DNA of 34,514 nucleotides from a virus, in IMG/VR virus record IMGVR_UViG_3300025086_000110, positions 1-34,514 of that record; one strand, written 5' to 3'. Every line of letters starts with the position of its first letter. Position 1 is the first letter of the stretch. The position numbers and the translations under genes were made by a program. Shown piece by piece: positions 15,818 to 22,924 of the stretch. Under the pieces are notes generated by a model. That model was not told the DNA's origin, made no database searches, and saw nothing but the letters and a program-made list of their open reading frames with translations.

Positions 15818-16688
15818 TTTGCATTTCTCTTAAAGTCAATACTTGCTGAACAATTTTAGCATGATCAGGATGTGTATTATTCCAATAAGGACCTGTTTTA
15901 TCATTTATGATTTGAGATATTTCTGCATCATAATCTCTACCTTGATTTACATTTTCACTCTCTGTGGATATAATTTTATCTTCAGAAAGCATATCAGCAA
16001 TCTTAGCAAAGCCTTTGATGACATCAGGATTATCTCCAAGTCTTGATCCATCTTTCATTGGTAAATCTAAAACTTCAGCTTTCATATTTGCTTTAGCAAG
16101 TGATGCAGCTTTTTGAATATTTGCATCATAGGATTTACCCCACTCTTGTCTTAGCACTTGTTGAGCTTGTGCTTGTGCAGTCTCAGCATCTATTTGAGTT
16201 TGCTTTGCAGTTTGTTCCATAGAATTTTTATAAAACTCTAAGATGCCTTGAGCTTGTTTATTATTTAAACCTAGCTTGTGAGCATTCTCTGCAAACTGTT
16301 TGACTGCAGTTTCTTCGATTGGCACAACTTCTGACTTGGCTTCAAGTTTATATTTTTCAGCAGACTCAGGTCTACCTAGTTTATCATAAACTTCATTCCA
16401 ATGATCTTCTGTTGAGTTTTGATTTGGCACAGCAACTTTATCCGTACCAATCATTCGTGTTGCGTTAATATATGATTTAGCTAACGCATCAATCTCAGTA
16501 AACTTAGCAATGTTTGGATCGTTTCTAAATTCTTCTGATATTGTTTCTTTCCATGACGTTGCAACTTTTGGCTGCTCAGTTGTGGCAGAAATGTTTTGAG
16601 TTGTTGTTTCTTGTTTAGTTTCTGTAGGCGTTTTTGTCGTTTCTACAGGCGAAGCTGGTTGCTCCGTTATCTGCGTTTGTTCTGACAT
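15807..16688 (-). CDS. Capsid scaffolding protein (293 aa)
   Basis: A hydrophilic, helical protein with a long disordered Thr/Gln/Pro/Glu-rich N-terminus (about 1-45), then W-K-E-T-I-S-E-E-F-R-N-D-P-N-I-A-K-F and an acidic helical body with Q-E-W-G near residue 185. This is the pattern of T7 gp9-like scaffolds, and the gene lies between portal and capsid as usual. A short region A-K-S-Y-I-N-A-T-R-M-I-G (about 68-79) is a typical motif of this group. It ends Q-Q-V-L-T-L-R-E-M-Q, a helix that could bind the capsid protein. Confidence 0.85.
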   Translation of the reverse strand: MSEQTQITEQPASPVETTKTPTETKQETTTQNISATTEQPKVATSWKETISEEFRNDPNIAKFTEIDALAKSYINATRMIGTDKVAVPNQNSTEDHWNEVYDKLGRPESAEKYKLEAKSEVVPIEETAVKQFAENAHKLGLNNKQAQGILEFYKNSMEQTAKQTQIDAETAQAQAQQVLRQEWGKSYDANIQKAASLAKANMKAEVLDLPMKDGSRLGDNPDVIKGFAKIADMLSEDKIISTESENVNQGRDYDAEISQIINDKTGPYWNNTHPDHAKIVQQVLTLREMQNAK

Positions 16689-16690
16689 TT

Positions 16691-16939
16691 TTATCTTCCT
16701 TTTTCATTATCGTTCAGTAGCATTTGTTTTATAAATAGAAGAACGCTACGTTGTCCTTCCATATATGCACTTTCATGACTATCACCTTTGATGTTAGTCG
16801 TATGATAAAAGTGACATCTCTTTTCTAAATCAGACAATACTTTTTTACCATCGTCTGTTTCAAAAACTTGTTTATAGCTAATTCTTAATGCAGCTATTTG
16901 TTTTTCAAAATCTTCTTGTTTTCTTTTTGCTTCACCCAT
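16691..16939 (-). CDS. Bbp19-like small structural protein (82 aa)
   Basis: Begins MGEAKRKQEDFEKQ and contains the arrangement Y-K-Q-V-F-E-T-D-D-G-K-K-V-L-S-D-L-E-K-R-C-H followed by E-S-A-Y-M-E-G-Q-R-S-V-L-L-F-I. The D-G-x-x-V-L-x-D-L and the later E-G-x-R-x-V-x-x-x-I elements resemble the small Bbp19-type protein found near portal and capsid genes in several podoviruses. It shares one base with the portal stop region and is two bases from the scaffold start. Function in the virion is not established. Confidence 0.7.
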   Translation of the reverse strand: MGEAKRKQEDFEKQIAALRISYKQVFETDDGKKVLSDLEKRCHFYHTTNIKGDSHESAYMEGQRSVLLFIKQMLLNDNEKGR

Positions 16940-18567
16940 TATTCTGCTTCGGCATTAGCAAGTACTTTTGCTTCTTCAGGTAATACTTTTGCTAGTGGTG
17001 CTATATCACCTCCTGCTTTGGCTACTTGTTGAAGTTGTTGCATTTGTGCCATTTGCTCCTGTTGTTCTTGTTTCTGTTGTCTTTCTGCATTCATCTGTGA
17101 TCTTGGTTTTAAAATCTTTTGTGGAACACCTACAATGTCTGCAAGATGTCTTACAAGATTATCCATATTCACATGATCAAACACAGGAGCTACATTAGCT
17201 AAACTTCCCATAATTTCAATAGCTCTCATTATTGATTGTAACTCTGTGGATTTCTGTGCCTTAGCTAATGGTGATACATATTCAATTTCTATATCTTGAC
17301 CTGATAAGAAATCAGGTGCTGGTCTAAATTGATTCTTTCTAAATAAAATATTGAAAGCTCTATCAATTAAAGGTTTTAATAATTCAGATTGTAGTCTGCC
17401 TAATACTGGTCCAAGTAATCTCATCTTCTCTTCGTTTCTCTGTATAACTTCTGTTGCTGTCATTTGTGGACCTTGTTGCATCATAAGTTGATTTACATAA
17501 AAAGCATTTCTTATTGAGCTACGTCTTTGCTCTTCCATGTTTAATCCTAATGGTGTGTTTGCACCAATATTTAAAGGTTCAATTCTATCTCTCGTGCCTG
17601 CTCTGTAAAAATTTAAACCACCTGGTACAGTTCTGACTGGTAAAATAAATCCATCATCAGGCACAAGTAATGGTGGGTCTACTTGTTTCTGTGCAGCTTT
17701 GATTGTTGTTTTAGACATTTCATTTAACATCTTCACATCAGGCAATGCTGTCATCGCAGGTGATCTTCCGTAGATTTCATGTGAAGCCTTGAGGTATCTT
17801 GGAACAACAAATGGAAACTCTCTGAATCCTGATACTGATAATTCATCACCGCTTTTGTATTCGATATACACAGATTCAAATGGCATATTAGAACTATCTT
17901 GTTTTGTTATATCAAAGTCTGATCTTGGATAAACTGCGTGTATAATTTCTACTTCTTCGTAAGGGTCTTTGTTTGCTACTGTTGTAACTTTAGTTGAAAC
18001 TTTATCACCAAATCTTTGTATGGCTGCTCTCGCACTAATTTTAAATCTTCTGTAAACTGTATCTATTCTACCTTTACCATCTTCAGCAATATAGATTTCA
18101 TTAATATGTCTTGTAGAAAATTTTAATAAATCTTCATCATCTTCTTCAATAAACATAGCAGCCGTACCAAACGTGATAAGGTCATGATACAATTCAAATA
18201 TTTCTTGTTGAAAGTTAGAACGATTAAATGCTGTATACATAACATCGGTTGCAGACTCTAACCATTCTTTTGCTTCATCTTGATCATCCATTTCTGAATT
18301 TTTAAAACGTAAAGAAAACCAAGGTGTAGAAGGATTGGTTAGCATACCATGTAATGATGCTGATAATAATTCTACCGCTTGTAAAGGTGATGAATCAAAA
18401 ATACGTTCTGTTCTTTTGTCACCTCTTGATCTTGTTTTAGTCACATCTGCTTTTCTTGGCATCATAAAGTCTGCCACTTCTTGCCAGTGTGTTTCCCAAT
18501 TTTGTCTTTGAGATGTTAATCTGTCAAATCGTTTTAATAATTTTTTTGTTAAATCTGTTTTTGCCAT
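16939..18567 (-). CDS. Portal protein, head-to-tail connector type (542 aa)
   Basis: The T7 gp8-like connector family is clear from R-F-D-R-L-T-S-Q-R-Q-N-W-E-T-H-W-Q-E-V-A, F-D-S-S-P-L-Q-A-V-E-L-L-S-A-S-L, N-P-S-T-P-W-F-S-L and Y-I-A-E-D-G-K-G-R-I-D-T-V-Y-R. Further core elements are Y-G-R-S-P-A-M-T-A-L-P-D and T-A-T-E-V-I-Q-R. The C-terminal region (about 495-515) is a Gln/Met-rich helix that would line the crown. The length is in the usual range. It forms the dodecamer at the DNA entry vertex and works with the terminase encoded upstream. Confidence 0.95.
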   Translation of the reverse strand: MAKTDLTKKLLKRFDRLTSQRQNWETHWQEVADFMMPRKADVTKTRSRGDKRTERIFDSSPLQAVELLSASLHGMLTNPSTPWFSLRFKNSEMDDQDEAKEWLESATDVMYTAFNRSNFQQEIFELYHDLITFGTAAMFIEEDDEDLLKFSTRHINEIYIAEDGKGRIDTVYRRFKISARAAIQRFGDKVSTKVTTVANKDPYEEVEIIHAVYPRSDFDITKQDSSNMPFESVYIEYKSGDELSVSGFREFPFVVPRYLKASHEIYGRSPAMTALPDVKMLNEMSKTTIKAAQKQVDPPLLVPDDGFILPVRTVPGGLNFYRAGTRDRIEPLNIGANTPLGLNMEEQRRSSIRNAFYVNQLMMQQGPQMTATEVIQRNEEKMRLLGPVLGRLQSELLKPLIDRAFNILFRKNQFRPAPDFLSGQDIEIEYVSPLAKAQKSTELQSIMRAIEIMGSLANVAPVFDHVNMDNLVRHLADIVGVPQKILKPRSQMNAERQQKQEQQEQMAQMQQLQQVAKAGGDIAPLAKVLPEEAKVLANAEAE

Positions 18568-18797
18568 TACTGTCCTAATAAACTTCTTCTTCCTAATGTT
18601 ATTGTTTGTTCTTCAACACCCATAGGTCCTGTCATAATTGTTGCCGATCTACCTCTTCGCTTTGTTCTTCTGCTATCGTAACCATCCATGCTAGTTGCTG
18701 TTGCTTGAGAAACTTCTGCTTGAGTTGGTGCAGGTGCAGGTGCAGGAGGTGGACTTGGTCTTCTAGGTCTTAAAGGTTTTGGTACTGCTCCTCCCAT
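18567..18797 (-). CDS. Pro-rich small protein with R-R-G-R motif, paralogue 1 (76 aa)
   Basis: The N-terminal half is Pro/Ala-rich and probably disordered. The C-terminal half carries K-R-R-G-R-S-A-T-I-M-T-G-P-M-G-V-E-E followed by G-R-R-S-L-L-G-Q. The same layout, R-R-x-G-R-x-S/A-T-I-x-T-x-P-x-G and a terminal K/R-x-L-L-G, is in the neighbour 18,797-19,021, so the two are tandem paralogues. Both share single-base junctions with their neighbours between terminase and portal. I recall proteins with such tails next to podovirus portals, but no function is known to me. Confidence 0.75.
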   Translation of the reverse strand: MGGAVPKPLRPRRPSPPPAPAPAPTQAEVSQATATSMDGYDSRRTKRRGRSATIMTGPMGVEEQTITLGRRSLLGQ

Positions 18798-19021
18798 TAG
18801 TATCCTCCTAGTAAAGTTTTCTTTTCTGTTTCAGCTTCTTCTTGAATACCAAGTGGACTTGTTAAAATTGTAGACCTTCGACCTTTTCTTCTTCGTTCCG
18901 CATCTCTTTGTTCTTTTGCTAGTCTATCTTTTTCTTCTTGTGATAGTTCTGTGCTTGGAGCTGGTGGTAAAGGTTGCACTGGTGGCAACGCTGGCATTTT
19001 AGGTGAAAAAAGTGATCCCAT
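18797..19021 (-). CDS. Pro-rich small protein with R-R motif, paralogue 2 (74 aa)
   Basis: Starts MGSLFSPKMPALPPVQPLPP, continues with a charged helix (S-Q-E-E-K-D-R-L-A-K-E-Q-R-D-A-E-R-R-R) and ends R-R-S-T-I-L-T-S-P-L-G-I-Q-E-E and K-K-T-L-L-G-G-Y. The tail matches that of 18,567-18,797. The conserved basic stretch plus short hydrophobic end could dock on the portal or on DNA; this is a guess from position. It lies two bases after the terminase stop. Confidence 0.75.
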   Translation of the reverse strand: MGSLFSPKMPALPPVQPLPPAPSTELSQEEKDRLAKEQRDAERRRKGRRSTILTSPLGIQEEAETEKKTLLGGY

Positions 19022-19023
19022 AA

Positions 19024-20295
19024 TTATATTATCCTATATTCATTTTCTGCTACACTTTGTGGTGCTGTTTGTCTAGTGTCTAATTCTTGTAAACCTACAG
19101 CTAAATATCTCATCGCATCACACGCATGAGACGACCAGTCGTGTACAGGCTTTGATCGGAACATACGATTTTTATCTATATACTTCCGATGATAATGTCT
19201 TAACGCATCTATTAGCTTTTTGCAATGGTCAGTATCAATCCAACATCTCGGAAGCACCATAGTTGTAGCGTGTATACCATCTTCTAAAGGTATTTTTGGA
19301 ACAACCTTAAACCTGATACCTAGCTGATAAGCTACTTCTCGTCTTGTTTTACCATTACTAAAATCAGTAACTTCTATGTCATGCGGAGCAAAATGATCTT
19401 TATAAACGTAATCTTTATTTTTTATAAGTTGAATATAGTGCGGTAAGCCTTGACCTCTCTCTTCATGATAGTCGATAATATTAATCGCTTTACCTAATTG
19501 TTGATAAAAAATAATACTGCTATGATCTGAGACTCCTAAATCCCATGATGTAGAGACAGGTAAACTAGGGTCATAGGGTACTCGTGCTACCTGTTTTTTA
19601 TCTTCCATTTTTGCCAAGACATCTGCGTAGATCGCACCTTCAATGTTTGCAATCCAATCACATTCAAACTCTTGCATATACTTCTTCTCACCCATAACCT
19701 CTTTTGCTTTGACCAACTCTTCGTTATCTACAATCTTTGTTTGTGATGCTTTAGCTTTATAGTTAAACCAATCTTCAGCTCCTTGTGCATGTTGATACAA
19801 TTCATAAAAATTATTATTCATACCTTGCGGAGTCCCAATAAAAACACAGTACCCCTTTCTGTCGGATAGTGCTGGTCTTATAATCTCAGGAAATAATCTT
19901 TCGTTTACGTTTGCATACTCATCAATCACACAACCATCAAGGTATATCCCTCTTAAACCATCTGAGTTCTCTGAGCCTAGCAAAGTAATACGAGAGCCAT
20001 TCGGTAAATCTACACGAAGCTCTGTTTCGTTGAACTTGGTGTTTGGAATCTTGGCGGTAAACTGTTTCATGTAATCCCAAGCGATTGACTTAGCTTGTTT
20101 AAATGTTGGTGCAATGTAGGCAAATCTTGGGTTTTTTTGTTTCGATATTAAGGCAGAACGTATCAAGTGATTAATCATGCACACAGTCTTGCCGAACCTC
20201 CTATGGCAAACTAATACATTCCATCTAAACCTTGATATTTCTCTATGAAGAAAAGCCTGATGCTTTCGTGGCGTATAGGGTATCTTAATCTGCAT
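19024..20295 (-). CDS. terL: Terminase large subunit (423 aa)
   Basis: The ATP-driven packaging motor and nuclease. Walker A is C-H-R-R-F-G-K-T at residues 30-37, Walker B is C-V-I-D-E-Y-A at 122-128, and the coupling motif G-T-P-Q-G is at 154-158. The nuclease half has S-W-D-L-G-V-S-D (acidic residues 252 and 257), a central I-I-D-Y-H-E and the late S-S-H-A-C-D-A-M-R-Y. It is shorter than many large terminases but all motifs are present. It is near the head of the leftward virion operon. The likely small subunit is not adjacent but encoded at 23,435-23,965. Confidence 0.95.
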   Translation of the reverse strand: MQIKIPYTPRKHQAFLHREISRFRWNVLVCHRRFGKTVCMINHLIRSALISKQKNPRFAYIAPTFKQAKSIAWDYMKQFTAKIPNTKFNETELRVDLPNGSRITLLGSENSDGLRGIYLDGCVIDEYANVNERLFPEIIRPALSDRKGYCVFIGTPQGMNNNFYELYQHAQGAEDWFNYKAKASQTKIVDNEELVKAKEVMGEKKYMQEFECDWIANIEGAIYADVLAKMEDKKQVARVPYDPSLPVSTSWDLGVSDHSSIIFYQQLGKAINIIDYHEERGQGLPHYIQLIKNKDYVYKDHFAPHDIEVTDFSNGKTRREVAYQLGIRFKVVPKIPLEDGIHATTMVLPRCWIDTDHCKKLIDALRHYHRKYIDKNRMFRSKPVHDWSSHACDAMRYLAVGLQELDTRQTAPQSVAENEYRII

Positions 20296-20301
20296 AATCT
20301 T

Positions 20302-20493
20302 TTAGTGTATCATCTTTGATGGCATATCTTCCGTCACGCTGCCATAATCAAAATTCATTAAACTCATAGCATAACTAGCAAACATTTCAGCTGCTTCATT
20401 GTTAGGTAAGCCAAATATCTTTATGACCAAAGTGTGTTTCTTTGGATCAATGTATACTACTGAAGTTAAATCATCTTGTATGAAGTTCCACAT
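20302..20493 (-). CDS. Small hypothetical protein (63 aa)
   Basis: Begins MWNFIQDDLTSVVYIDPKKH and has an alternating strand pattern followed by a helix N-N-E-A-A-E-M-F-A-S-Y-A-M-S-L-M. It sits six bases before the terminase gene and is the first gene of the uninterrupted leftward run. No family is recognised and no good ribosome site precedes it. The open frame, hydrophobic core pattern and tight spacing support it as a real gene. Confidence 0.65.
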   Translation of the reverse strand: MWNFIQDDLTSVVYIDPKKHTLVIKIFGLPNNEAAEMFASYAMSLMNFDYGSVTEDMPSKMIH

Positions 20494-20804
20494 ATCATAC
20501 TACATATAGTAATTATTCTTATAATGAAAGGATGGTCTGCCAAGGTGAATAAGTGGCTGTTTGTGTAAGGGTGTCCTCGAGTCCCATGATATATACGTAT
20601 ATAACAGCGACCGCGTTCGTGGGTATAGGGGGGGTCTAGTATTTGTAAAATATGGCAACACTACGGCAATATTACTATTAATAATTTATGATTACCGATA
20701 ACAATACTTATCGGAACATTATTTTAAAGCTGATTGTGTCTTAATTGTGTCCGCTACTTATATTGCGAGAGATTGTGGCGTGTCGCTGATGATAAGAATT
20801 GCAA
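20494..20804. promoter_or_regulatory. Non-coding control region before the virion operon
   Basis: About 310 bases without a convincing gene. It contains a perfect 14-base palindrome (TATATACGTATATA) at 20,590-20,603, a locally GC-rich patch at about 20,604-20,640 ending in seven Gs (20,628-20,634), a hairpin at 20,695-20,714, and two copies of ATTGTGTC at 20,733-20,740 and 20,744-20,751, spaced 11 bases (about one helical turn). Possible roles are late promoter and operator, origin, or packaging site. No unambiguous promoter could be fixed on the leftward strand. Confidence 0.55.
20695..20714. other. Inverted repeat CCGATAA / TTATCGG
   Basis: Perfect 7-base arms around a 6-base centre (CAATAC). 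No run of T follows on either strand, so it is not a standard terminator. It could be an operator or an RNA hairpin in the leader of the late transcript. Confidence 0.6.
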
Positions 20805-20990
20805 CTATTCAACTCTTTCAATCTTAACGTACTTCAACAAGTCATGTCGTTTTTTATTTTGATATGAAACTCTTATTACTTCACCTTCTTTAAATTTGCT
20901 GTTTAATTGTTTCAATAATTTTTTATAGCTCATCGCTTTTAATTGTTCCTGGTTGCCTTGCTCATCTTCAATATTATAAATAAACTTCAT
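20805..20990 (-). CDS. Small charged hypothetical protein (61 aa)
   Basis: Begins MKFIYNIEDEQGNQEQLKAM and contains K-K-L-L-K-Q-L-N-S-K-F-K-E-G-E-V-I-R-V-S-Y-Q-N-K-K-R-H. The beta-helix-beta look and mix of charges would suit a small regulator or nucleic-acid binder, but no family is recognised. It stands alone between two control regions, 18 to 20 bases after a promoter-like site with an extended -10 element. No clear ribosome site precedes the ATG, so it may be translated from a very short leader. Confidence 0.6.
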   Translation of the reverse strand: MKFIYNIEDEQGNQEQLKAMSYKKLLKQLNSKFKEGEVIRVSYQNKKRHDLLKYVKIERVE

Positions 20991-21014
20991 GTTGCATAAA
21001 TACCACGTGTTGTA

Positions 21015-21023
21015 ATTATATCA
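21015..21023 (-). promoter_or_regulatory. Leftward promoter, extended -10 element
   Basis: On the leftward strand the bases read TGATATAAT, that is TGn followed by a perfect TATAAT (21,020-21,015). The -35 region at normal spacing is weak, as is allowed for extended -10 promoters. It would start transcription near 21,008, just ahead of the gene at 20,805-20,990 and possibly of the virion operon. Confidence 0.6.
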
Positions 21024-21057
21024 CACTAATATCTTGACCCATTTTGAACACTAATAT
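21023..21057. repeat. Direct repeat ACACTAATAT, two copies 25 bases apart
   Basis: ACACTAATAT occurs at 21,023-21,032 and again at 21,048-21,057. The pair surrounds the rightward -35-like TTGACC and abuts the leftward -10, so these could be binding sites for a regulator of the divergent promoters. Confidence 0.6.
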
Positions 21058-21072
21058 GATTGTAGTTTATAT
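21034..21072 (+). promoter_or_regulatory. Rightward early promoter candidates
   Basis: Two overlapping sigma-70-like solutions exist: TTGACC (21,034-21,039) with TATGAT (21,055-21,060) at a short 15-base spacing, and TTGAAC (21,044-21,049) with TTATAT (21,067-21,072) at 17 bases. Either would transcribe the rightward small-gene run from 21,123. The exact one cannot be chosen by eye. Confidence 0.5.
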
Positions 21073-21080
21073 TTATTAGT

Positions 21081-21095
21081 TTACCAATATGGTAA
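21081..21095. promoter_or_regulatory. Inverted repeat TTACCA-ATA-TGGTAA, operator candidate
   Basis: Perfect 6-base arms with a 3-base centre, placed just downstream of the rightward promoter candidates and 28 bases before the first early gene. Size and position suit a dimeric regulator such as the Cro-like protein at 26,012-26,218, but no matching site was noticed at that gene's own control region. Confidence 0.5.
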
Positions 21096-21122
21096 TGACA
21101 ACAAAAACAACAAAGGATAAAA

Positions 21123-21413
21123 ATGATAAAATATACAATACACTCTAAAAAATGGAGAGATAAGGTAAACGGAAATACTTATCATTCTGTTAGAATAATC
21201 AACAATGAAAATCACGAGGGAATAGTAGCTCCATTTCAATATGGATATGGATCTCAGTTTTTACAATCTGCTAGTGATGTTATGATTAAAAAAGGTTGGA
21301 TAAAAGAAAAATTAAAAGGAACAGATTTTTTAAATATCCACATTATAGATCAAGATGATTGTAAAAAAAGAGATGTTATAGAATGGGGAAACAATGAGAG
21401 GAAAAAACAATGA
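21123..21413 (+). CDS. Early hypothetical protein (96 aa)
   Basis: First gene of the rightward run, with AAAGGATA before the ATG. It starts MIKYTIHSKKWRDKVNGNTY and has H-S-V-R-I-I-N-N and P-F-Q-Y-G-Y-G-S-Q-F-L-Q-S-A. The sequence is compact and mixed alpha/beta, with no membrane segment or catalytic motif. I recall similar proteins in other marine phages but no name. Its stop overlaps the next ATG by four bases. Being first behind the early promoter, it may act in host takeover. Confidence 0.7.
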   Translation: MIKYTIHSKKWRDKVNGNTYHSVRIINNENHEGIVAPFQYGYGSQFLQSASDVMIKKGWIKEKLKGTDFLNIHIIDQDDCKKRDVIEWGNNERKKQ

Positions 21414-21766
21414 ACAAAAAACAAATAATGCATAATAAAATACAAAAGCATGGCGACAATCTAAAAGCTATTTTTAACCTGAATATTGACAGTGTTAAAC
21501 TATGCAAACAACTATTTAGATTAGAGAATAAAGCTCATAGATTAGCAGAAGATTATTGTAATGGTATTACTGAAAATATTGAGAGTGATACTAGTAAAAT
21601 AATTGACAAAGTTAAAAAAATTTTAAACACCAATGAAGTCTTTTTTAATGGAGATCCTAGGGGTTATGCTCTTAAATTATGTGATCAATTCAGTAAAGAT
21701 AAGAATATTCATAAAGATTGGGGTGGTTATGGAATAATTGCACCTGATTTTAGAGAATATATTTAA
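21410..21766 (+). CDS. Early hypothetical protein (118 aa)
   Basis: Starts ATG at the ATGA overlap with the previous gene, with GAGAGGAAAAAAC upstream. Helical N-terminal half (M-H-N-K-I-Q-K-H-G-D-N-L-K-A-I-F-N-L), a second helix L-F-R-L-E-N-K-A-H-R-L-A-E-D-Y-C, and a C-terminal stretch with N-G-D-P-R-G-Y-A-L-K-L and W-G-G-Y-G-I-I-A-P-D-F. The last pattern (D-P-R-G-Y-A-L-K, G-G-Y-G) recurs in small phage proteins of unknown function. Soluble, no known domain assigned. Confidence 0.7.
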   Translation: MNKKQIMHNKIQKHGDNLKAIFNLNIDSVKLCKQLFRLENKAHRLAEDYCNGITENIESDTSKIIDKVKKILNTNEVFFNGDPRGYALKLCDQFSKDKNIHKDWGGYGIIAPDFREYI

Positions 21767-21821
21767 TTGACAATAAAACCAAAATGGTTAAAATAAATAT
21801 AAAAACAAACAAGGGGAAAAA

Positions 21822-21977
21822 ATGATACAAGCAATATACTTCGGACTATGCTTTGCAATAATGTTCTTAGGATTAATCATAGCTATACATATTCACACAT
21901 GGATTGGTCTTAGTATTATGATCTTATTCGGCATAAAGTTTATGCTACAACTACCAAACAACGAGGGGGGAAGATGA
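21822..21977 (+). CDS. Small two-helix membrane protein (51 aa)
   Basis: A good ribosome site (AAGGGGA) precedes ATG 21,822. The protein starts MIQAIYFGLCFAIMFLG and consists of two hydrophobic segments (about 3-23 and 27-43) joined by H-I-H-T-W, ending N-N-E-G-G-R. It is an inner-membrane peptide by prediction. The stop overlaps the next start (ATGA). Too short to name; early membrane peptides in phages often interfere with host functions or exclude other phages. Confidence 0.65.
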   Translation: MIQAIYFGLCFAIMFLGLIIAIHIHTWIGLSIMILFGIKFMLQLPNNEGGR

Positions 21978-22165
21978 TTAAATATAATGCAATAGACGAA
22001 AACAACATTCCAAGGGTTTTTGGAATAGGTAAGAACGACTATGAAGCTAAAAGACAATGTCAATTAGCTTTAAATGAATATATAAAATCTAAACCAAGTA
22101 AATTTAGATATTATTATTCAAAAATAAAATATAAAATAGTTAAGGAGGGGGAAAATGACAAATAA
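21974..22165 (+). CDS. Early hypothetical protein (63 aa)
   Basis: Follows a very strong ribosome site (GAGGGGGGAAG). Sequence MIKYNAIDENNIPRVFGIGK then a helix Y-E-A-K-R-Q-C-Q-L-A-L-N-E-Y and a basic aromatic tail (F-R-Y-Y-Y-S-K-I-K-Y-K-I-V-K-E). Compact and basic; perhaps a small nucleic-acid or protein binder. It overlaps its neighbour by 11 bases. Family not recognised. Confidence 0.65.
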   Translation: MIKYNAIDENNIPRVFGIGKNDYEAKRQCQLALNEYIKSKPSKFRYYYSKIKYKIVKEGENDK

Positions 22166-22436
22166 ACTATCTCAATGGTTCATTGACTATATGAACGATA
22201 AAAAATGTAAGACGTTTAATCAAGGTGGAGTTGATTTATCCAACAACGATCCTCAAGATAATTGGTCAGCTCTTAATCCATTTAGAGATAGTACAATTCT
22301 CTCGGATAAGGTTATAAAGTTTATTAATGAAAAGAATTTATCAGGTATCAAATCAAGTATGGATCTTGTTGAAGAACAATCTGATAAGGCAGCTAAAGAA
22401 CAACGAGAGCTAAACACAATAAAGGGGGATAAATGA
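22155..22436 (+). CDS. Early hypothetical protein (93 aa)
   Basis: Preceded by AGGAGGGGGA, an excellent ribosome site. It starts MTNKLSQWFIDYMNDKKCKT, with D-L-S-N-N-D-P-Q-D-N-W-S-A-L-N-P-F-R-D-S in the middle and a helical, charged C-terminus (V-E-E-Q-S-D-K-A-A-K-E-Q-R-E-L). No known domain. Acidic and soluble; the arrangement of a folded N-terminus and helical tail suggests an interaction protein. Confidence 0.65.
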   Translation: MTNKLSQWFIDYMNDKKCKTFNQGGVDLSNNDPQDNWSALNPFRDSTILSDKVIKFINEKNLSGIKSSMDLVEEQSDKAAKEQRELNTIKGDK

Positions 22437-22609
22437 GTAGCGAGAAGAAAAATAATAAATGGGAATGGGAAAGTGTAAGAATAAACCTTACAGACCCTAA
22501 TGGTGAAACAATAACATTAAATAGTTTAGATTTATCTGATTATTGTAATACTGTTATATATGATGAAATACAGTTTTATGTTGATAATAAACAGGGAGAA
22601 TTAAAATGA
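22433..22609 (+). CDS. MSSEK-start small protein 1 (58 aa)
   Basis: ATG 22,433 overlaps the previous stop (ATGA) and follows AAAGGGGGAT. The protein begins MSSEKKNNKWEWESVRINL and contains N-G-E-T-I-T-L-N-S-L-D-L-S-D. It is the first of four consecutive genes that open with almost the same bases (ATGAGTAGCGAGAAG here). The rest of the chain does not resemble the others. Acidic, probably beta-rich, function unknown. Confidence 0.65.
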   Translation: MSSEKKNNKWEWESVRINLTDPNGETITLNSLDLSDYCNTVIYDEIQFYVDNKQGELK

Positions 22610-22746
22610 GTAGCAATAAACAATTAATCTGCGAATGGTGTGAGGGTAAAGGATATTATAATTTATCATCTACCTATGATGATGTTCATTCAAGAGTTGA
22701 ATGTACATACTGCTTAGGTGGTGGAAGTGAGGTGTCAGATGAGTAG
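22606..22746 (+). CDS. MSSEK-start small protein 2, zinc-knuckle type (46 aa)
   Basis: Starts MSSNKQLICEWCEGKGYY after CAGGGAGAA and ends with C-T-Y-C-L-G-G-G-S-E-V-S-D-E. The two C-x-x-C-x-G-x-G motifs (C-E-W-C-E-G-K-G and C-T-Y-C-L-G-G-G) are those of a single DnaJ-type cysteine-rich zinc module. Such a mini-protein could bind a host chaperone partner or nucleic acid. Both its start and stop overlap neighbouring genes. Confidence 0.7.
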   Translation: MSSNKQLICEWCEGKGYYNLSSTYDDVHSRVECTYCLGGGSEVSDE

Positions 22747-22924
22747 CGAGAAGCAGATAAAACAATTAAAAAAAGAAGTTATGTTTTATACTGATTTTCA
22801 AATGCGTGTTTTAAAAGCTGATTACGATCAAAGCACGTTTAGTAAATCAGATATTGAACAAACTTTTAAAGAGTTAAAAGAATTTATTAAACATAAATTT
22901 AATAGGTTAAAATATGTCAAGTGA
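22739..22924 (+). CDS. MSSEK-start small protein 3 (61 aa)
   Basis: I place the start at ATG 22,739, where the protein begins MSSEKQIKQLKKEVMFYTDF, because the same opening recurs in its neighbours and the previous stop overlaps here; an upstream in-frame start at 22,718 would add seven residues. It is Lys/Glu-rich and almost entirely helical (F-K-E-L-K-E-F-I-K-H-K-F-N-R-L-K-Y), so a coiled coil or small helical bundle is likely. Confidence 0.65.
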   Translation: MSSEKQIKQLKKEVMFYTDFQMRVLKADYDQSTFSKSDIEQTFKELKEFIKHKFNRLKYVK

